A stretch of 64,000 nt of DNA, from positions 186,001 to 250,000 of the forward strand of contig NZ_CP053023.1 in assembly GCF_013001025.1 (NCBI RefSeq), written 5' to 3'. Positions 15,642 through 23,108 of this stretch are shown here, in pieces (the first letter of the stretch is position 1; every line of letters begins with the position of its first letter). The position numbers were made by a program, and so were the translations under genes. Origin of the DNA: Sphingobium yanoikuyae. Lineage in GTDB: Bacteria; Pseudomonadota; Alphaproteobacteria; Sphingomonadales; Sphingomonadaceae. The notes beneath the pieces were generated by a model, which did no database searches, was not told where the DNA came from, and saw only the letters and a program-made list of their open reading frames with translations.

Positions 15642-15667
15642 GTCAACAAAACGGTGGTTTAGTTGAC
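15642..15667. promoter_or_regulatory. Inverted repeat, candidate recombinase subsite 1
   Basis: GTCAAC (15642-15647) and GTTGAC (15662-15667) with 14 bases between, 26 bases in all. The size suits a serine-resolvase subsite or its operator. The same arms recur at 15749-15790. Confidence 0.6.
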
Positions 15668-15748
15668 TGACAACCACGAACCCTGCGCTAAAAAGAATCT
15701 CCAGCATTTTCAGGGATTGTGCAGCGCACAAAAACTGGCGAATTTGCG

Positions 15749-15790
15749 GCTGTCAACTAAATACAAAAAATTGCACATTTGGTTGACAGC
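15749..15790. promoter_or_regulatory. Inverted repeat, candidate recombinase subsite 2/operator
   Basis: Arms GCTGTCAACTAAAT (15749-15762) and ATTTGGTTGACAGC (15777-15790) pair at 13 of 14 positions around an A-rich centre. It lies 50 bases upstream of the serine recombinase start. Together with 15642-15667 it looks like a res site that also controls the gene. Confidence 0.65.
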
Positions 15791-15839
15791 GATTCCGACG
15801 CCGATCAGAACAAAGCGACTATATCACAAAGGGCCGATT

Positions 15840-16472
15840 ATGAAACTCGGATATGCCCGTGTCAGCACTGGCGAACAGAACCTAGCCCTACAGATCGACG
15901 CGCTCCGCGCGGCGGGTGCGGAGGCCATCTTTGAGGACAAGGGCATCAGCGGGTCGATGGTCCTTAAACCCGCATACGGAGATATGTTGCGCCAGGTGCG
16001 TGCCGGTGACGAGATCATGGTGTGGCGACTGGACCGCCTTGGTCGGTCCCTCCCCGCTCTGATTGGTGAGCTGGAATTGCTTGCGGGGCTGGACGTAGGG
16101 TTTCGATCGCTCACAGAGCAGATCGAGACGGTGACGCCGGCAGGGCGTCTCTTCTTCCATATGGTTGGTGCCTTCGCTCAGTTCGAGCGGGACGTGATCC
16201 GGGAGCGCACGAATGCCGGCCTCCAGTCGGCGCGCCGCGCAGGCAAGAAACTCGGCCGTCCCGCATTGATCGGCGACGAGCAATGGACGCAGGCCAAGAC
16301 CTTGATGGCCGAGCCGACGAACATGGGCGCAGCGGCTGTCGCGAAGCTGTTGGGCGTAAGCCGTCAGGCCATCTATAAACGGCTCGACAAGGACAAGGCC
16401 GCACAGGGAGGCGAGCTGGCAGCCCTCCCCTCCCCTCCCCGTCAGACCGAGAGGGCCAAGAAAGCGGCGTGA
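15840..16472 (+). CDS. Serine recombinase (resolvase/invertase family)
   Basis: 210 residues. The ATG at 15840 gives the family's MKLGYARVSTGEQ start, with catalytic Ser9. LDRLGRSL, the TPAGRLFFHMVGAFAQFERD core and the RAGKKLGRP hinge follow, then a C-terminal helix-turn-helix (GAAAVAKLLGVSRQAIYKRL). An Ala/Pro/Lys-rich tail follows. Full length and probably active, as a plasmid multimer resolvase or DNA invertase. Candidate recognition repeats lie directly upstream. Confidence 0.93.
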   Translation: MKLGYARVSTGEQNLALQIDALRAAGAEAIFEDKGISGSMVLKPAYGDMLRQVRAGDEIMVWRLDRLGRSLPALIGELELLAGLDVGFRSLTEQIETVTPAGRLFFHMVGAFAQFERDVIRERTNAGLQSARRAGKKLGRPALIGDEQWTQAKTLMAEPTNMGAAAVAKLLGVSRQAIYKRLDKDKAAQGGELAALPSPPRQTERAKKAA

Positions 16473-16739
16473 TGGTCGTCATCTAATCCACCCAATCGAC
16501 GGGTCTGCCTGTCTGCGTGGCGATCGAGTTCCAGCGCCGAGCTTCCTTCACGGCGTTGCTGTCTGACGCACCTGGGCGTCTATCCCTGCCTAATGCGGGT
16601 TCGGTCTGCGCCCCAAGCAGAAAACCGGCGCTGCGCGCCTACGGTTTCCGCAAGCGGACCCTCCGTTTTTCAGCTTGCCCGCGTCAGGGGTGCCGCCCCG
16701 GAAAAGTGCGTCAGCAACGACGTATGAAGGAATGGCATT
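16473..16739 (+). other. Intergenic region upstream of ssb with hairpin
   Basis: No convincing gene. AAACCG/CGGTTT arms around a GCGC core near 16623-16649 form a hairpin, followed by a second purine/pyrimidine block ending CCGTTTTTC. The final bases hold the AAGGAA ribosome site for ssb. Confidence 0.4.
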
Positions 16740-17075
16740 ATGAGGAACATCGCTGAATTTCGCATCATCGGTCGCGTCGGTCGCATCGAGGTTCTGGACA
16801 AGGTGGCTTATATCAACGTCGCCGCTAACTATGGCCGCAAGGTCAATGGTGAGTGGCAGGACGATACCCACTGGAACCGCGTCACCGTCTTCGGCAAGGG
16901 CATCGAGCGCGTTCAGAAGATGGGCTCCGGCGACTTGGTACACATCACGGGCCGGGTCCGTCAGACGCAGTATGATCGTCAGGGCGAGACGGTCTATGGC
17001 GTGGACCTGATCGCCGACGCCTTCGCCACCCTCGCCTATAACGGCAAGCCTGCCGAGGATGACGGCGAGGATTAA
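16740..17075 (+). CDS. ssb: Single-stranded DNA-binding protein (plasmid SSB-like)
   Basis: 111 residues, ATG with AAGGAA upstream. OB-fold pattern: NIAEFRIIGRVG, AYINVAANYG, THWNRVTVFGKGIERVQ, DLVHITGRVRQTQYDRQGET. An acidic tail (AEDDGED) resembles the SSB C-terminus but lacks the terminal Phe. A paralogue lies at 52904. Followed by a 12-base-arm inverted repeat and the parA region. Confidence 0.9.
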   Translation: MRNIAEFRIIGRVGRIEVLDKVAYINVAANYGRKVNGEWQDDTHWNRVTVFGKGIERVQKMGSGDLVHITGRVRQTQYDRQGETVYGVDLIADAFATLAYNGKPAEDDGED

Positions 17076-17106
17076 GGTCGATGCGGGGCGGCAGAGCCCG
17101 CCCCGC

Positions 17107-17279
17107 TCGATTGCTAAAAGGATTTCCATTTAGCAATCGAAAGGCAATCGCAAGGCGTGCGAGTGGCTTGCGCTATCCAATGTAAATCGCAAGGCTGGCG
17201 AAAGGCAATGGACATGCCTTGTGACAGGCTTTAGATTGCCGTTCGCAATCACTGTCGAAATCCAATGGCTTTCGATTGG
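17107..17279. promoter_or_regulatory. Repeat cluster upstream of parA (candidate centromere/operator)
   Basis: TCGATTGCTAAA (17107-17118) and TTTAGCAATCGA (17129-17140) form a perfect 12-base inverted repeat with a 10-base loop. Direct repeats AATCGAAAGGC (17135), AATCGCAAGGC (17146) and AATCGCAAGGC (17185) follow. GATTGC/GCAATC arms (17234-17250) and CCAAT/ATTGG arms (17262-17279) come next. Such clusters before parA are usual for partition sites and autoregulation; the repeat unit itself I do not recognise. Confidence 0.65.
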
Positions 17280-17316
17280 ATCGCTTTAGGATTGATCGAT
17301 TAGTGAAGGGTCGAAG

Positions 17317-18000
17317 ATGGCGGTTATCTCGATAGGCAATCCGAAGGGCGGTGCCGGCAAGACGACGCTCGCGCTTGTCCTTGCTGACACGCTCGCGACA
17401 AACGGGGCGCGCGTCACCGTTATTGACGCTGATCCCAACGCCATCATCGAAAAGTGGGCACAGAAGCGGGAGAGGGCGGGGAGGGATTTGCCCTATCGCG
17501 TGATCCCAAGGCCGACCCAGGCGGAAATGATTAGCACCATCGACCGCGTTTCGAACGAAGACGAGTTCGTCATCGTGGACCTTGAGGGATCAGCTTCGCA
17601 GATGACCTCGCGGGCGCTGGCGCGGTCGCACATGGTCCTCGTGCCGTTCAATCTTTCTCCGATCGATGCGGAGCTGGCGGCGCAAGCCGTCAGGGCGATC
17701 AAAGAGGAGGAGGAAGCGCTGCGAAGGAGCATCCCGTTCCGCCTTGTCAGGAGCCGAACGAACGCAGCCATCGCGACCAAAACGGCCAAGCGGATCGTCG
17801 ATGCTATCAACGCGGCCGAGCTGCCATTACTCGATACGTCGCTCGTTGAGCGCGCAGCCTATCGCGACATTTTCGAGTTCGGGTTGCTGCTATCCGAGCT
17901 GGATAAGGGCTCCGGGCAACAGGTCGAGAACGCGATCAAGAACGCTGGCGAGTTGGCGCAATCCGTCGTGGCTGCGCTGCGAGAGGAGTATCCCGCATGA
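17317..18000 (+). CDS. parA: ParA-family partition ATPase (VirC1/ParA type)
   Basis: 227 residues, short ParA without an N-terminal HTH. Deviant Walker [12 protein letters not shown] at residues 7-17 with signature Lys10, Walker A' DADPNAI near 41, Walker B FVIVDLEG near 88. It should bind non-specific DNA with ATP and pull plasmid cargo. It overlaps the next gene by 4 bases (ATGA), forming a parA-partner operon with repeats upstream as candidate parS. Confidence 0.93.
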   Translation: MAVISIGNPKGGAGKTTLALVLADTLATNGARVTVIDADPNAIIEKWAQKRERAGRDLPYRVIPRPTQAEMISTIDRVSNEDEFVIVDLEGSASQMTSRALARSHMVLVPFNLSPIDAELAAQAVRAIKEEEEALRRSIPFRLVRSRTNAAIATKTAKRIVDAINAAELPLLDTSLVERAAYRDIFEFGLLLSELDKGSGQQVENAIKNAGELAQSVVAALREEYPA

Positions 18001-18350
18001 CCGACTTCGGTTTCAGCAAGAGCGGCGAGAAACCAAAGGAGGAGGGTGCCGCACCCGCCAAACTGGACCTTGGCGGGATGCCCAAGGGGCCGATCGTCAA
18101 CGACCCTATGAGGGAACGCGAGGCGATGGACCGAGCCGAGCGGGTGGGATTTACGGATCGCGGTCAGGGCAGGGGTGTGCTTCGCCGGAAGCGCGTCGCC
18201 CAGCCTACGGCGACGGTCTATGTGAAGGGACCGGAGGAGCTGATCGAGTGGTTTATCGCCTACACCGAGGAGAAAGGCCACCAAGCCTATTGGAAGTCGA
18301 TCGAGGACTTCCGGGCCATCGTGGAGGGGAATAGGCGGGGCGAACGGTGA
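17997..18350 (+). CDS. Small partner protein of ParA (probable DNA-binding partition factor)
   Basis: 117 residues, ATGA overlap with parA. Disordered basic N-terminus ([20 protein letters not shown]) and a compact C-terminal half ([37 protein letters not shown]). The position is that of ParB/ParG-type centromere-binding proteins; the fold is not recognised, so the role is inferred from context. Confidence 0.65.
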   Translation: MTDFGFSKSGEKPKEEGAAPAKLDLGGMPKGPIVNDPMREREAMDRAERVGFTDRGQGRGVLRRKRVAQPTATVYVKGPEELIEWFIAYTEEKGHQAYWKSIEDFRAIVEGNRRGER

Positions 18351-18412
18351 CGGCTGCGATCGTCGGACAAAGAGACCATCGCAACCGGATATGATGCCCG
18401 CGAAACCTCGGG

Positions 18413-18601
18413 TCATGTCGTCCTGTCGGATTCCATCGGTGTGACTTCGGTGATGTCGCCCGCAGTCAGGAGGTCGGATAGCTTCACGTCCGATCGGAGC
18501 GGACGTGCGACGCCAAAAGGCACCGGGTCAGTGAGCATTGCGGGCAGATCGCCAAGATGATCGGCGAAGGAGAGGGGTTTCGGCTTGCGTCGATTCTTCA
18601 T
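18413..18601 (-). CDS. Small protein of unknown function
   Basis: 62 residues, ATG, 25 bases downstream of the coiled-coil gene on the same strand. Basic start MKNRRKPKPLSFADHLGDLP then DPVPFGVARPLRSDVKLSDL. Function unknown; likely in operon with 18627-18893. Confidence 0.45.
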   Translation of the reverse strand: MKNRRKPKPLSFADHLGDLPAMLTDPVPFGVARPLRSDVKLSDLLTAGDITEVTPMESDRTT

Positions 18602-18626
18602 CCGCGAATGTTCCTTCCGATGGATC

Positions 18627-18893
18627 TTAGGCCGCAGTCAATGATGCCAGATGAGCGGCTACGGCCTTAGCGCCATGCTGCGAGATTGCCGTTGCAATGG
18701 CTTTTGCCTCCGCCTTTTCCATGGCTGCGATCTTGATCTTGTCGAGGGCAGAAATGAGAGTGGGCCTGCCAGCATCCCGAGCCGCAGCCTCAGCGGCCTT
18801 CTCCTGCGCATCTAGTTCGGCCAACTCGGCTTGGAGCTTTTCACGACGCTCCTTGATGCTGGCAAGATCGGGCTTGGAAGATGTGCGAGCCAT
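18627..18893 (-). CDS. Small coiled-coil protein
   Basis: 88 residues from the ATG at 18893, with GGAG 8 bases upstream; the longer open frame lacks a ribosome site. Strong coiled coil at residues 9-40 (SIKERREKLQAELAELDAQE), then helical LDKIKIAAMEKAEAKAIATA. Divergent from the mobilisation genes. Similar small coiled-coil proteins are often found beside relaxase genes; role unknown. Confidence 0.6.
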   Translation of the reverse strand: MARTSSKPDLASIKERREKLQAELAELDAQEKAAEAAARDAGRPTLISALDKIKIAAMEKAEAKAIATAISQHGAKAVAAHLASLTAA

Positions 18894-19237
18894 GAGGTTA
18901 CTCCGATTGCGATGGCAGGATTTGACGGCCGGATCATGCCGAATGAGGGTTGAGAAAGCCAGATGTGTGTTATGCTCTCGGTCGCAAAAAACTAAACGAA
19001 TGACGCGCGCCAAAGGCGCACAGCTTGATTGATGAAGCCTCGCCGTGGGCCGAGGTGGCGAGGGGAGGGAAGGGCGCCGAAAACAGGCACCTCCTCCTCC
19101 ACGTCTTTATCGGTTTGGGCTTGAGAAATGGAGGTTCGAGGGGTAGGTAGAAGCAAGGTTTAGGTATGGCAGGATATGCCACATGGCACCAATGTAATAC
19201 ATTGGCTGATGTGGTGCCGCTGCACGGGGCTGTAGGG
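18894..19237. other. Intergenic region before the mobilisation genes (candidate oriT area)
   Basis: 344 bases between divergent genes, no convincing coding frame. It contains a GCGCC-AAA-GGCGC hairpin (19007-19019) and a 17-base palindrome at 19189. Relaxase origins of transfer usually lie in such a region next to the MobC-like gene, but I see no nic consensus that I can name. Confidence 0.4.
19189..19205. promoter_or_regulatory. Perfect 17-base palindrome, probable operator of the mobilisation operon
   Basis: CCAATGTA-A-TACATTGG, perfect 8-base arms, centred about 40 bases upstream of the chosen MobC-like start. The downstream protein has two ribbon-helix-helix domains, which usually bind such palindromes and repress their own operon. 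Confidence 0.65.
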
Positions 19238-19819
19238 ATGATGGTAAGTCTGCGTTTGAAGGAAGAGCTGATCGCCGAGATCGACCGCATCGCTTCCGCA
19301 AATGGGCAAACCCGCAGTGCGTGGATCGCGAACGTCCTTTCGCGGGCAGCGCTTTCTCCCGAGAACGATGATCTTCCAATCGGCGTAGAGGAGGGACGGG
19401 GACATCCTGACGATCAGGTTCGCGTGACGGTGCGCCTCCATCGCAGCGAGATCGAGGCAATTGACAGGATTGGTACGCCGCTACGTCTCACCCGCAATGA
19501 ATGGATCAAGCGAGCGCTACGATGGCAGCTTTGGGACAAAGCTGGGATGCTTCGTCTCGCGCCGGTTACACAGACAGAGATCGGTAAGGTACGTAAGCAG
19601 GTGCTGGCGATAGGCCGAAACATCAACCAAGCCGTCCATGCGATGAACGCGGCCAATCAGCCGGAGAGCACGCTTAACCTGGCCCGGATCGCCGAACCGT
19701 TCCTGGAAACCTGCGCGGACCTGAAGGCCCTTCTGTTCGCAACGCGGCGAGAGCTGTCCTCATATGTTGGGGGCGAAGTGGGCTATTGGACCGGGGCATT
19801 TAAGGATGCCGGGAAGTGA
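19238..19819 (+). CDS. Double ribbon-helix-helix mobilisation protein (MobC-like)
   Basis: 193 residues from the ATG at 19238 (GGGCTGTAGGG before it); an in-frame ATG at 19166 would put the palindrome inside the gene. The first RHH is about residues 3-38 (VSLRLKEELIAEIDRIASAN), the second about 62-100 (VRVTVRLHRSEIEAIDRI). A MobC-like part follows with KQVLAIGRNINQAVHAMNAA. It overlaps the relaxase start as GTGA. It probably binds oriT DNA to assist the relaxase and controls the operon. Confidence 0.8.
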   Translation: MMVSLRLKEELIAEIDRIASANGQTRSAWIANVLSRAALSPENDDLPIGVEEGRGHPDDQVRVTVRLHRSEIEAIDRIGTPLRLTRNEWIKRALRWQLWDKAGMLRLAPVTQTEIGKVRKQVLAIGRNINQAVHAMNAANQPESTLNLARIAEPFLETCADLKALLFATRRELSSYVGGEVGYWTGAFKDAGK

Positions 19820-21240
19820 GTTTCCGGCTCTCCCCCGGCACGCTCGATTCCATGGCGGGCGTCTATGCGCCTCCCAAGAAGTATCGGATGGGATCAGGTG
19901 GCGGAAAGGGCAAGAGTGCGAAGTCGGGTGACGCGATACTTGTCTTTGCGCTCGCCGCTATGGTTCCGAAATCGTCGCATTCGGGGACGGCGTTCCGTCC
20001 CAGCTCGCAGACGAAACACGCCTTTGGAACAGGCTCACATGCGGGCGTCAGCGGGCGTGCAATCGCGGCGATGGATCGCACCGCGCGACGATCGCCAGAG
20101 GTGATGGTCCGTATCACGGGACGTCAACATGGCGGTGGGCACGTCCTCGCAAACTTTTCTTATATCAGCCGCCTTGGGCATGGAGCGGAGAAGCAAGTGC
20201 CGCTCTATACGAGTGATGGCGACATTCTCCACGACGGGAAGGACATGCAAATTCTTGCCCAGGATTGGCAGGAATGGGAGATGGGAGATGATGCGCGTCG
20301 CAAGGGCGCTACGTCCATTTCCATGATCCTTTCCATGCCTGCGGGCACCGATCCCGAGCGGTTGAGAGAGGCGGCGCTGGACTTCGCACGCGAAGAGTTT
20401 GCGAACCGATCATGGGTGGCGTCGCTCCATGTCGATCGCGACCATCCCCACGTTCACCTCACTTTCGCGCGCCGCGATCATGATGGCCGCCGTTTCCATC
20501 CGAGCCGCGATGACCTCTTTCGCTATCGGCAGCGGTTTGCGGCGAAGCTGCGAGATCGAGGTATTGAGGCGAACGCCACTCCTGCGAGAGCGCGGGGCAT
20601 CGACCCGAAGCATGAGCCGATCGCGGCGAAGAAAGTGCGGGAGAAGGGGCAGGTTCCGCGCGTGGACAAAAGCCGTGCCGAACGCGCGCGGAGCTTCCGC
20701 GACCGAGGCATTCCCGATCCGGTGAACGCTGTCCTTGCCAATCAGCGGGCGACGGTGTTGACGGCCTATGAGCGGTCGATTGCGGAGCTGTCATCGTCCC
20801 CCTCGCTCGCCGATCAGGCGATCGCCAAGAGCCTTGAGAAATTCGTCGCTTCCATGCCGGCGCCGGAACCCAATTCGGTGCGGGCGGATCGATTGGCGAG
20901 GGGCGAGCGCGATGCTCCATCTCAGCCTGGTCGCGACGGAGGTGTGACCCCGGCGCTAGATCCGGTTGCCGCTGCGCTCGCGCGGGCGAAGGCGATGCGC
21001 GAGCAGATCGAGGCGGGCAAGAGCGACTTGTCGGCGCGCGAGCAGCCGCAGAGCGGCGCAAATGCCGAGCGTCCTTCTGGTGTATCGGATCGTCTGCGCT
21101 CGCTGATGGACGAGGCCAGTCGGTCGGCTCCGGCGCCGGAGCCTGGCAAGGCGGATGACATCATGCGACAGACCCAGGAGCGGGATCGAGAGCAACGCGA
21201 GCGCGATCGGGCACGCGATAAGGATGGACCACGGCGATGA
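19816..21240 (+). CDS. MOBP-type relaxase (VirD2/TraI-like mobilisation nuclease)
   Basis: 474 residues, GTG start overlapping the previous stop (GTGA). The nuclease domain has a candidate catalytic Tyr116 in ANFSYISRLG and the three-His motif LHVDRDHPHVHL at 204-215 (His205, His212, His214). The C-terminal third is charged and repetitive (QERDREQRERDRARDKDG). It should nick oriT and pilot the strand through a conjugation channel. As the window's own type IV secretion genes are only debris, transfer would need a helper plasmid or genes outside the window. Confidence 0.9.
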   Translation: MSFRLSPGTLDSMAGVYAPPKKYRMGSGGGKGKSAKSGDAILVFALAAMVPKSSHSGTAFRPSSQTKHAFGTGSHAGVSGRAIAAMDRTARRSPEVMVRITGRQHGGGHVLANFSYISRLGHGAEKQVPLYTSDGDILHDGKDMQILAQDWQEWEMGDDARRKGATSISMILSMPAGTDPERLREAALDFAREEFANRSWVASLHVDRDHPHVHLTFARRDHDGRRFHPSRDDLFRYRQRFAAKLRDRGIEANATPARARGIDPKHEPIAAKKVREKGQVPRVDKSRAERARSFRDRGIPDPVNAVLANQRATVLTAYERSIAELSSSPSLADQAIAKSLEKFVASMPAPEPNSVRADRLARGERDAPSQPGRDGGVTPALDPVAAALARAKAMREQIEAGKSDLSAREQPQSGANAERPSGVSDRLRSLMDEASRSAPAPEPGKADDIMRQTQERDREQRERDRARDKDGPRR

Positions 21241-22124
21241 CCACGGAAGGCAACGACGTCATCATGGCGGCTGTGCTGGACGCCCTTACGATGGTGCAGG
21301 GCCAGCTCGACACGATCGCGAAGAGCAACGCGCGGATTGAGGCGACGCACAAGGACATTCTCCATCGGCTCGACACGATCGACGCCGGTCAGGCGGGCGT
21401 TACGGACTTGGTGCCGGTGTTGGAGACGATCCTTGGGCGGTTGATCGAGGACCGCGACGTGAACCGCGCGGGCTTTGCGAAGACGGCCGAGGTTGCCGCG
21501 TTCGCCTATGCCGCAGCTATGGGCAACCGGATGCCTCTGCCCGTCGAGGTGGCGGATGATCCGTTGCTCGAACGCTTCATGCTCCTTCAACCCCCCGATC
21601 ATGTCGCAGAGGGCCGCGCCCTGGTGGAATGGCGGCGCACGATCAAGAGCGCCGGCACGGCCGAGCTGGTCGATGTCTTGAGCCGCCAATATGAACCATC
21701 GCCCACCGACACGCCCGAGGCGCGGGTGCTGCGCTATCAGCTCGCGGCACTCACCCGCGCGGAGATCGATGGCCGCGGCGATGCGTTGCCGGCGTTGCCG
21801 CACGGCACGGTAGCGCAAGATCGGTCCTCGCAAGCGCGCAAGGCGCGTTCGGAGGATCTAGCGCGGGTGTGGCGCGCTGGCCCAAGCGTCGCACTGTTCG
21901 CGGAGGCCGAGCTTGCCCCGACGCTGGACCTTTTCGCCAAGGCAGAGCGCGAGCGCGAAGGGACGATCGGCGAGGCGCAGCTTTCGGCCGAGCTGGCGGC
22001 GCTGCATGGCGAGTTGGGCGATCGGATCGAGGCGGGCGAGCGCCCGTCGCTTCCAAGAGGGCGGGAGACGAACGCCGGCGAGCGGTCGAGCGCGATCGAG
22101 GCCGATAACAGCAGGCGGCGCTAG
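21237..22124 (+). CDS. Relaxase-linked protein of unknown function
   Basis: 295 residues, ATGA overlap with the relaxase gene, so the third gene of the mobilisation operon. N-terminal coiled coil with ALTMVQGQLDTIAKSNARIE, then helical segments (FAKTAEVAAFAYAAAMGNRM) and an Arg/Glu-rich C-terminus. No family recognised; a relaxosome accessory role is inferred from position. Confidence 0.65.
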   Translation: MTTEGNDVIMAAVLDALTMVQGQLDTIAKSNARIEATHKDILHRLDTIDAGQAGVTDLVPVLETILGRLIEDRDVNRAGFAKTAEVAAFAYAAAMGNRMPLPVEVADDPLLERFMLLQPPDHVAEGRALVEWRRTIKSAGTAELVDVLSRQYEPSPTDTPEARVLRYQLAALTRAEIDGRGDALPALPHGTVAQDRSSQARKARSEDLARVWRAGPSVALFAEAELAPTLDLFAKAEREREGTIGEAQLSAELAALHGELGDRIEAGERPSLPRGRETNAGERSSAIEADNSRRR

Positions 22125-22165
22125 GGGCCTCCTCGCGGTTGTCAGCTTGAGTGGTCGAGCTTCGG

Positions 22166-22429
22166 CTACGGCACACGATCTTCGCACGAGCCTGGCTCAA
22201 GACCTGATCCTACACGTACCATGTTGGTCAGAAATTCGGCAAAATGCCGGCCTTCGTCCAAGTCGATCCACAGGGGTTGGAAGGGGCCTTCAATCCTATC
22301 TAGCCACTCTCGCAGCTTTGCTCGGTTGTCGGCAGCGTTCTCACGTTCGACAAGCGCGCTCGCTATCGCGGCTGCCTGCATGGAATAGCCGACATTGGGC
22401 AGGCCGGCAGGAAAACTCGTAACACCCAT
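22166..22429 (-). CDS. Small protein under the shared leader
   Basis: 87 residues from the ATG at 22429, the point where leader copy C ends. Contains SMQAAAIASALVERENAADN and FQPLWIDLDEGRHFAEFLTN. No family recognised. Its expression should follow that of ParB-like and ArdC genes that carry the same leader. Convergent with the relaxase operon. Confidence 0.65.
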   Translation of the reverse strand: MGVTSFPAGLPNVGYSMQAAAIASALVERENAADNRAKLREWLDRIEGPFQPLWIDLDEGRHFAEFLTNMVRVGSGLEPGSCEDRVP

Positions 22430-22659
22430 TATTGTCCCTTTCTGGAATAGAGCCGAAGGCGATGGCTCACATCGACTTCTGGCCCTCGCCGAGAGCGGGG
22501 GGTGAATGGGCAAATGGGGCCGATCGGGGGGGAGGGGGATCGCCCGCCCTGCACAAGCCGCAGGCGCGGAAGGGTGGGGAGACCGCCCCGATCGCCAAGC
22601 GGAGCGCGCCCGCGCGGAGACGGTCCAGCCCTTGTCCAGAGGGGGGCGGCGCCCCCTTC
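22430..22659 (-). repeat. Repeated leader, copy C (minus strand)
   Basis: Reverse complement of copies A and B over its whole length, from the GGGGGCGCCGCCCCC hairpin (22659 side) to CAGAAAGGGACAATA before the ATG at 22429. It is closer to copy B than to copy A. A further perfect hairpin AGCGCCGC-TAAA-GCGGCGCT lies just upstream at 22666-22685. Confidence 0.88.
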
Positions 22660-22717
22660 ATCCCAAGCGCCGCTAAAGCGGCGCTCGAATAACGTGGTTG
22701 GCCGCCCCCTAGCGCAA

Positions 22718-22981
22718 TTAGCGCAACTGGCTGTCCTTGCTGCCCCGGCGATTGATGCCGGTGAAGGTCGGGCGCTTATCGCGTTCGCTTTGACAGGCGA
22801 CACAGGTTCTTACGCCGGGTATGGCCGTGCGGCGTTTCGCCGGGATTTCGTCGCCGCACACCTCGCAGTCGGTGCTACCCTCGCCGGAAGGCAGACGCGA
22901 TCGGGCGGCGAAAACCGCGTCCATGATCGTTGCATCAATCTGGTCCTGCACCGCACTATCGGGTGCCCATCCATTTGCCAT
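22718..22981 (-). CDS. DksA/TraR-family C4 zinc-finger protein
   Basis: 87 residues from the ATG at 22981 (GGAG 8 bases upstream). An N-terminal helix (DSAVQDQIDATIMDAVFAAR) leads into the four-cysteine zinc finger CEVCG...CVACQ of TraR/DksA proteins. Short TraR-like members bind RNA polymerase in the secondary channel and alter promoter choice without ppGpp (family knowledge). A FrmR-type operator lies 95 bases upstream, in the orientation seen before cydA, so formaldehyde control is possible. Confidence 0.85.
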   Translation of the reverse strand: MANGWAPDSAVQDQIDATIMDAVFAARSRLPSGEGSTDCEVCGDEIPAKRRTAIPGVRTCVACQSERDKRPTFTGINRRGSKDSQLR

Positions 22982-23075
22982 CGCCACAAGCTCCTCGATT
23001 TTGACCTTGGGGGTCAGATAGTCGGGGGCGCATGGGCCAAGCACGCGACTATCCAGCACAGCACCCGAATATAGG

Positions 23076-23092
23076 GTACTCCCTACCAGTAT
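23076..23092. promoter_or_regulatory. FrmR/CsoR-type operator, copy 1
   Basis: GTACTCCCTACCAGTAT, matching ATACTCCCCACCAGTAT at 26749 at 15 of 17 positions, and the following CAAGG is also shared. CsoR/RcnR/FrmR proteins bind a C/G tract flanked by A/T-rich inverted repeats. It lies between the bestrophin gene end and the TraR-like gene. Confidence 0.65.
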
Positions 23093-23108
23093 CAAGGAGT
23101 GTGCAAAT

